Below, one piece after another: positions 60,889-64,000 of a stretch of 64,000 bases of DNA. The notes under the pieces were generated by a model. The model had not been told where the DNA came from. It saw only the letters and a list, made by a program, of their open reading frames with translations, and ran no database searches. This DNA comes from Myrica gale. Its lineage: Eukaryota > Streptophyta > Magnoliopsida > Fagales > Myricaceae. Numbering within the stretch: position 1 is the first letter of the stretch; each line of letters opens with the position of its first letter. Location of the stretch: positions 13,048,001-13,112,000 of the forward strand of contig OZ005616.1 in the NCBI GenBank assembly GCA_963930655.1, in the 5' to 3' direction. Both the position numbers and the translations under genes were made by a program.

Positions 60889-61079
60889 CCCCAAAGATTT
60901 GGTGTGGTGGTAAGGCTTCAACTTGAGTTCTAATATGTCCCAAATTTGAGTCTCAACACTCTCATTATCGCCCTTGACTTAACCTACTCTCTGGGTTGTG
61001 GGGTCGGTCCAGGGTACCGGGATTTGTACTTCAGGGTTGGGCCAAAAGAGACCGGCTTTGGGGAATTTCCTCTATAAAA
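60889..61079 (+). mobile_element. tRNA-type SINE with target duplication
   Basis: A body of about 190 bp lies between two copies of AAAAATCAAGAAGTTAC (60872-60888 and 61080-61096). Near its 5' end is a box A-like motif (GGTGTGGTGGTAAGGC, 60901-60916), and about 40 bp further a box B-like motif (AAATTTGAGTCTC, 60942-60954), the arrangement of a pol III promoter. The body ends in TCTATAAAAA, an A-rich tail running into the duplication. Length, promoter and duplication fit a plant SINE. I cannot assign the family by eye. Confidence 0.82.
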
Positions 61080-61096
61080 AAAAATCAAGAAGTTAC

Positions 61097-61797
61097 GTCC
61101 TTTTTTCAACCTAATCAGCAACCCAAAAAGGAAAAAGAAGATAGCCGTAGAGAAAGAAAGAGGGCAGACATTGTGATTGTGGTAAGTATTATCAATCAAA
61201 CTGAATTGCTGTAGTTTCTGATATGCTACTTCGTTTTCCCCATATTAAAAAAGACATTCCATACAAAAGGGTCAATATTATATATAATAGCCAGCAAAAA
61301 AAAAAGGAAAAGAGGGATGGGAACTAACCTCCCTCTATCATTGCTTTTGTAAGAAAATATTTATCTAGAAAGATGAGAGAACAATTATAGTACACATGCC
61401 ACCCGAGGATGACATTCTTAGAATACAAGGAAAGAGTATCATAAAATCAAAGAATCACCAAATCGGGCAAGAGAGAGACCGCATCAGTACACTAATACCG
61501 CGAGCAGAACTGTTAGTGGTTGTTGAAGAGGGCAGCTCCGGTCAGTTAAGTTCACTTGCGCTCCGGGAGAATCTTGAGTCGTGGAGATATAAATGAAAAG
61601 AATATGAACCAATCTGATGTTTGTTCTTTTTGTTTTTACTATGCCGGATCGCCCTTCCAACCGTCTAGACCCACCACTTATGTTTTGTCACTGCCTATTT
61701 CCCAGCAGTGTCCAAGTGGTAGCAGCACAAAACTATGGACTACCTCTCCCTACATGGAGGGTTTTCTTCAAAACTCCATATTAGTATGTACAATCGA
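61097..61797. other. HAC1-like gene 3' flank
   Basis: Non-coding DNA between the SINE and the HAC1-like stop codon. It probably includes the 3' untranslated region, read on the minus strand. The small ORFs do not look coding. Confidence 0.5.
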
Positions 61798-63483
61798 TCA
61801 TCCAGCATTGCTGGCAACCTCAGCAGCTCTCTGTCTCATCATCTCCATCACAGCAGCTCTACGACGAGAATCAGACTGCCGCTGCAGCCTCCTCAAATGT
61901 TCTTTTAGATCTCTGAAATTGAAAACCCATTGAATTGGAAGGTACGAAAATGAATTGGGAAAGGAACAAAAGTTGGCGGGTCAATAAAGATTGGGAAAAG
62001 GTTGATCCACAAACCTGCAACGTGGTACGTGGCACTCAGATTCCTTGCAAGCTCGAGCATGAAGCTGGAGGAGATACCACATTTTCTTACAGAGAACACA
62101 ACCTCCAGATACCCGGGTTTTGCATTGGATGCCATGCCGAAAAAGCCCCTTTACCTTGCGACAATTTGGGTACTGGCAATGTGGAGAACGACATTGAGAT
62201 GCATGCACCAGAAGATCGAGCATTTTCCTAAGCTGCAATGTGAAATAAGCAATGATGTCAGGACCCATTTCCAAAAATTTCAAAGATCGTAAAATACGTG
62301 GTCAAGAAAGTCCCTCCTCAATATAAGCACTGGGCACTAAATACATAATCAAGGAACTTATTGTGAATTCATGGACAATGAACAGATGGCATGGTGTCAT
62401 CCCGTACATAATGAAAGCCCATGCAAAACCTTGAGGAAAGATGGAACAATTTTTGAGAAAGAAGCAACAATACATGTACAGCGTGCAGGAGATACATGTT
62501 GTATAGTTAGGGTAATTATCTCCCATCACACTTAACCAGTAGCAATAAATGCCATTCTCAAGCAACTAACACAGCTCCTTAACCCAGAAGAAATAACAAC
62601 AGCAAATAGTAAGATAACATGGGACAGAAATTTTGGCTCAAGCAAAACCCTTTATCATGAGCAAAATCTACAAATTACCATTCCTTCAACTTAATTACTG
62701 ATCTGTTGTAATCCACATTAGTGATCTGATATTGTTTCTTCCTCACCCTCTTAACACAAATAGTGGTCCTCAATTTGGCAGCTAGAGAAGGTACTCATCT
62801 TGATGTGATGCAGAAAAAAAATGCAACTGAAGACAATAGATTGCAAGATAGACTGAAGCAAGTAACTCCATGTAGGCAACCTTTATATACAAGCAAGAGA
62901 ACTAACGAATAATATGCAGTACCTGCAAAACTCGTATTTGCCTTGCTTCTTTATTCTGAGCATCACGTTCAGCAATGGATGGATGGTTTGTCAACTTATG
63001 AGGATGATCAATACCCCCATCCTTTTGATAGCATGCATTGCAAACATCATAATCAGGGCACACTTCACACCGCCAACCCTGACCAGTTTCAATGTCAAGA
63101 CGACATATATTGCATGTTGTCACAAAGGCAGGAGCAGTTGGATTGTGAAGATGGTAAAGAACCATCATCGAGGAATGTTTGGCCCGCCGTAATGTATCAT
63201 ACTGATAATGATTTCCTTGACAAAGACTCAAAAATGCTTGTCTGGTGTCAAAGAACTCACTCTCAAGAATCTCATCTTTATCCTTCGTATCAGCAGGCAC
63301 ATCAGTAATTTCAACCTGCAGGAATTAATGATGTCTCATTTTTCAGTATTTGCTAATATCCTGTCACTTTTGAAATAGAAGAGTATTATGGTCAAGGAAC
63401 TTACTGGATAGAGGGGGTGTTTTTCCCTCTGATTGATTGGATGTCTTTCTCTTTCTTCACGTTTTTGTTCTGCTTCATAACAC
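61798..63483 (-). CDS. HAC1: HAC1-like p300/CBP histone acetyltransferase, C-terminal part
   Basis: Plant HAC proteins acetylate histones and act as nuclear co-activators. Four exons are visible on the minus strand: 63405-63483 ([20 protein letters not shown]), 62923-63315 ([20 protein letters not shown], with the second ZZ zinc finger [15 protein letters not shown]), 62015-62232 and 61798-61912. The last two encode the TAZ2 finger ([57 protein letters not shown]) and the C-terminus ending ASNAG. Phases match and all Cys/His ligands seen are present. The gene starts beyond 64000, so the acetyltransferase domain itself is outside the window. It lies in the same direction as NOM1, whose start is 1.5 kb downstream of this stop. 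Confidence 0.95.
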
Positions 63484-64000
63484 CTGTGAGGATATATGCA
63501 AATATCAGAATACATGACCTCAATAGAAAAACTGTAACAGGAAACTCTGAAGTACATTTCAAGAGCAGTTGACAGGAAGTCAACGGTAATACTCTGGAGA
63601 ACTCAACCAAGCTCGAACAGCCCCCAACCCCCAAAACACAGGGGGGCACACCAAACCCCAGAAAAGAAGTCCTAACCATGAACTGAGAGGATTAACTTAG
63701 ATTAAAAAAAAGGACAGGATAAGTAAATCCAAGAAAACTGCAGAACTATCAGGGTATTATTACTAATCATTTATTCAAGATAACTATAATGCCTACAATC
63801 AAATATTTTTGGCTCTACCATATCAGCTTTAAGTCCCTTGTAATAGTAGTCTCAGTATCTCAGGATATGCACACACCCGTAAAAGTTGGTCTGCATAAAC
63901 CTACTACTTGAGGGCAAATTATAGCTGAACACGTGACAGAACCATTATGAGTATATATACATATATCACAATATATGTTATAAGCGAGTAGCAGGGTAAC
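63484..64000 (-). other. Intron of the HAC1-like gene
   Basis: The next upstream HAC exon should end in FQLCDK. I find no such exon up to the window edge, so this stretch is intron. The plus- and minus-strand ORFs here are incidental. Confidence 0.65.

Noticed and set aside
41455-63483. HCF173, NOM1 and HAC1-like genes as a functional gene cluster
   Set aside because: Shared strand only. The proteins act in chloroplast translation, ribosome assembly and chromatin, and no known pathway links them.
1-64000. A novel defence, toxin or biosynthetic system
   Set aside because: Every coding stretch with visible domains belongs to known plant genes or transposable elements. Nothing remaining is long or structured enough to support a new system.

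Overview
The window is nuclear DNA of a flowering plant, most likely a woody eudicot. The evidence is four intron-rich host loci with clear plant orthologues, plant-type Ty1/copia and Ty3/gypsy elements, plant L1-type LINEs (DUF4283 ORF1, zf-RVT at the ORF2 end), hAT and Mutator-like MITEs and a tRNA-type SINE. I see no bacterial, organellar or CRISPR features. || Layout. 1-15829 is a three-level nest: an old copia element holds a SIRE/Maximus-like copia element (873-14703, target duplication TGCGG), which holds a 4.2-kb solo-LTR-like insert (4020-8231, target duplication TATCT). 15830-21223 is a repeat graveyard: a Myb/SANT-like fragment, an antisense LINE ORF1 split by a hAT MITE, a long-TIR MITE, and a LINE with two head-to-head halves inside one 13-bp target duplication, as expected from twin priming. 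21768-26713 (-) is an intron-containing but dead copy of NRAP/NOL6; a hAT MITE sits in its last exon and a partial gypsy element (about 27000-31012) lies at its 5' side. 31013-36300 holds AT-rich DNA, a solo LTR of the SIRE-like family and a LINE tail. 36458-37901 (-) is an AHP phosphotransfer gene with a frameshift. 38161-39850 (-) is an internally deleted LINE with a 16-bp target duplication. || 41455-63483 is the gene-rich part, with every gene on the minus strand: HCF173 (13 exons, about 621 aa, looks intact), a NOM1/SGD1-type nucleolar MIF4G-MA3 gene (12 exons, about 719 aa, looks intact, with a rearranged LINE in intron 5), a SINE, and the 3' end of a HAC1-type p300/CBP histone acetyltransferase gene that continues past the window. 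|| The genes are unrelated housekeeping loci: chloroplast psbA translation, ribosome biogenesis (NOM1 and the NRAP copy), cytokinin-type phosphorelay and chromatin acetylation. They do not form a pathway cluster. The most informative observations concern retrotransposition mechanics (three rearranged LINEs, each visible as a single insertion or rearrangement), the layered decay of the NRAP copy, and palindrome arrays that vary in copy number inside the SIRE-like LTRs. I found no evidence for a new defence-like or biosynthetic system.
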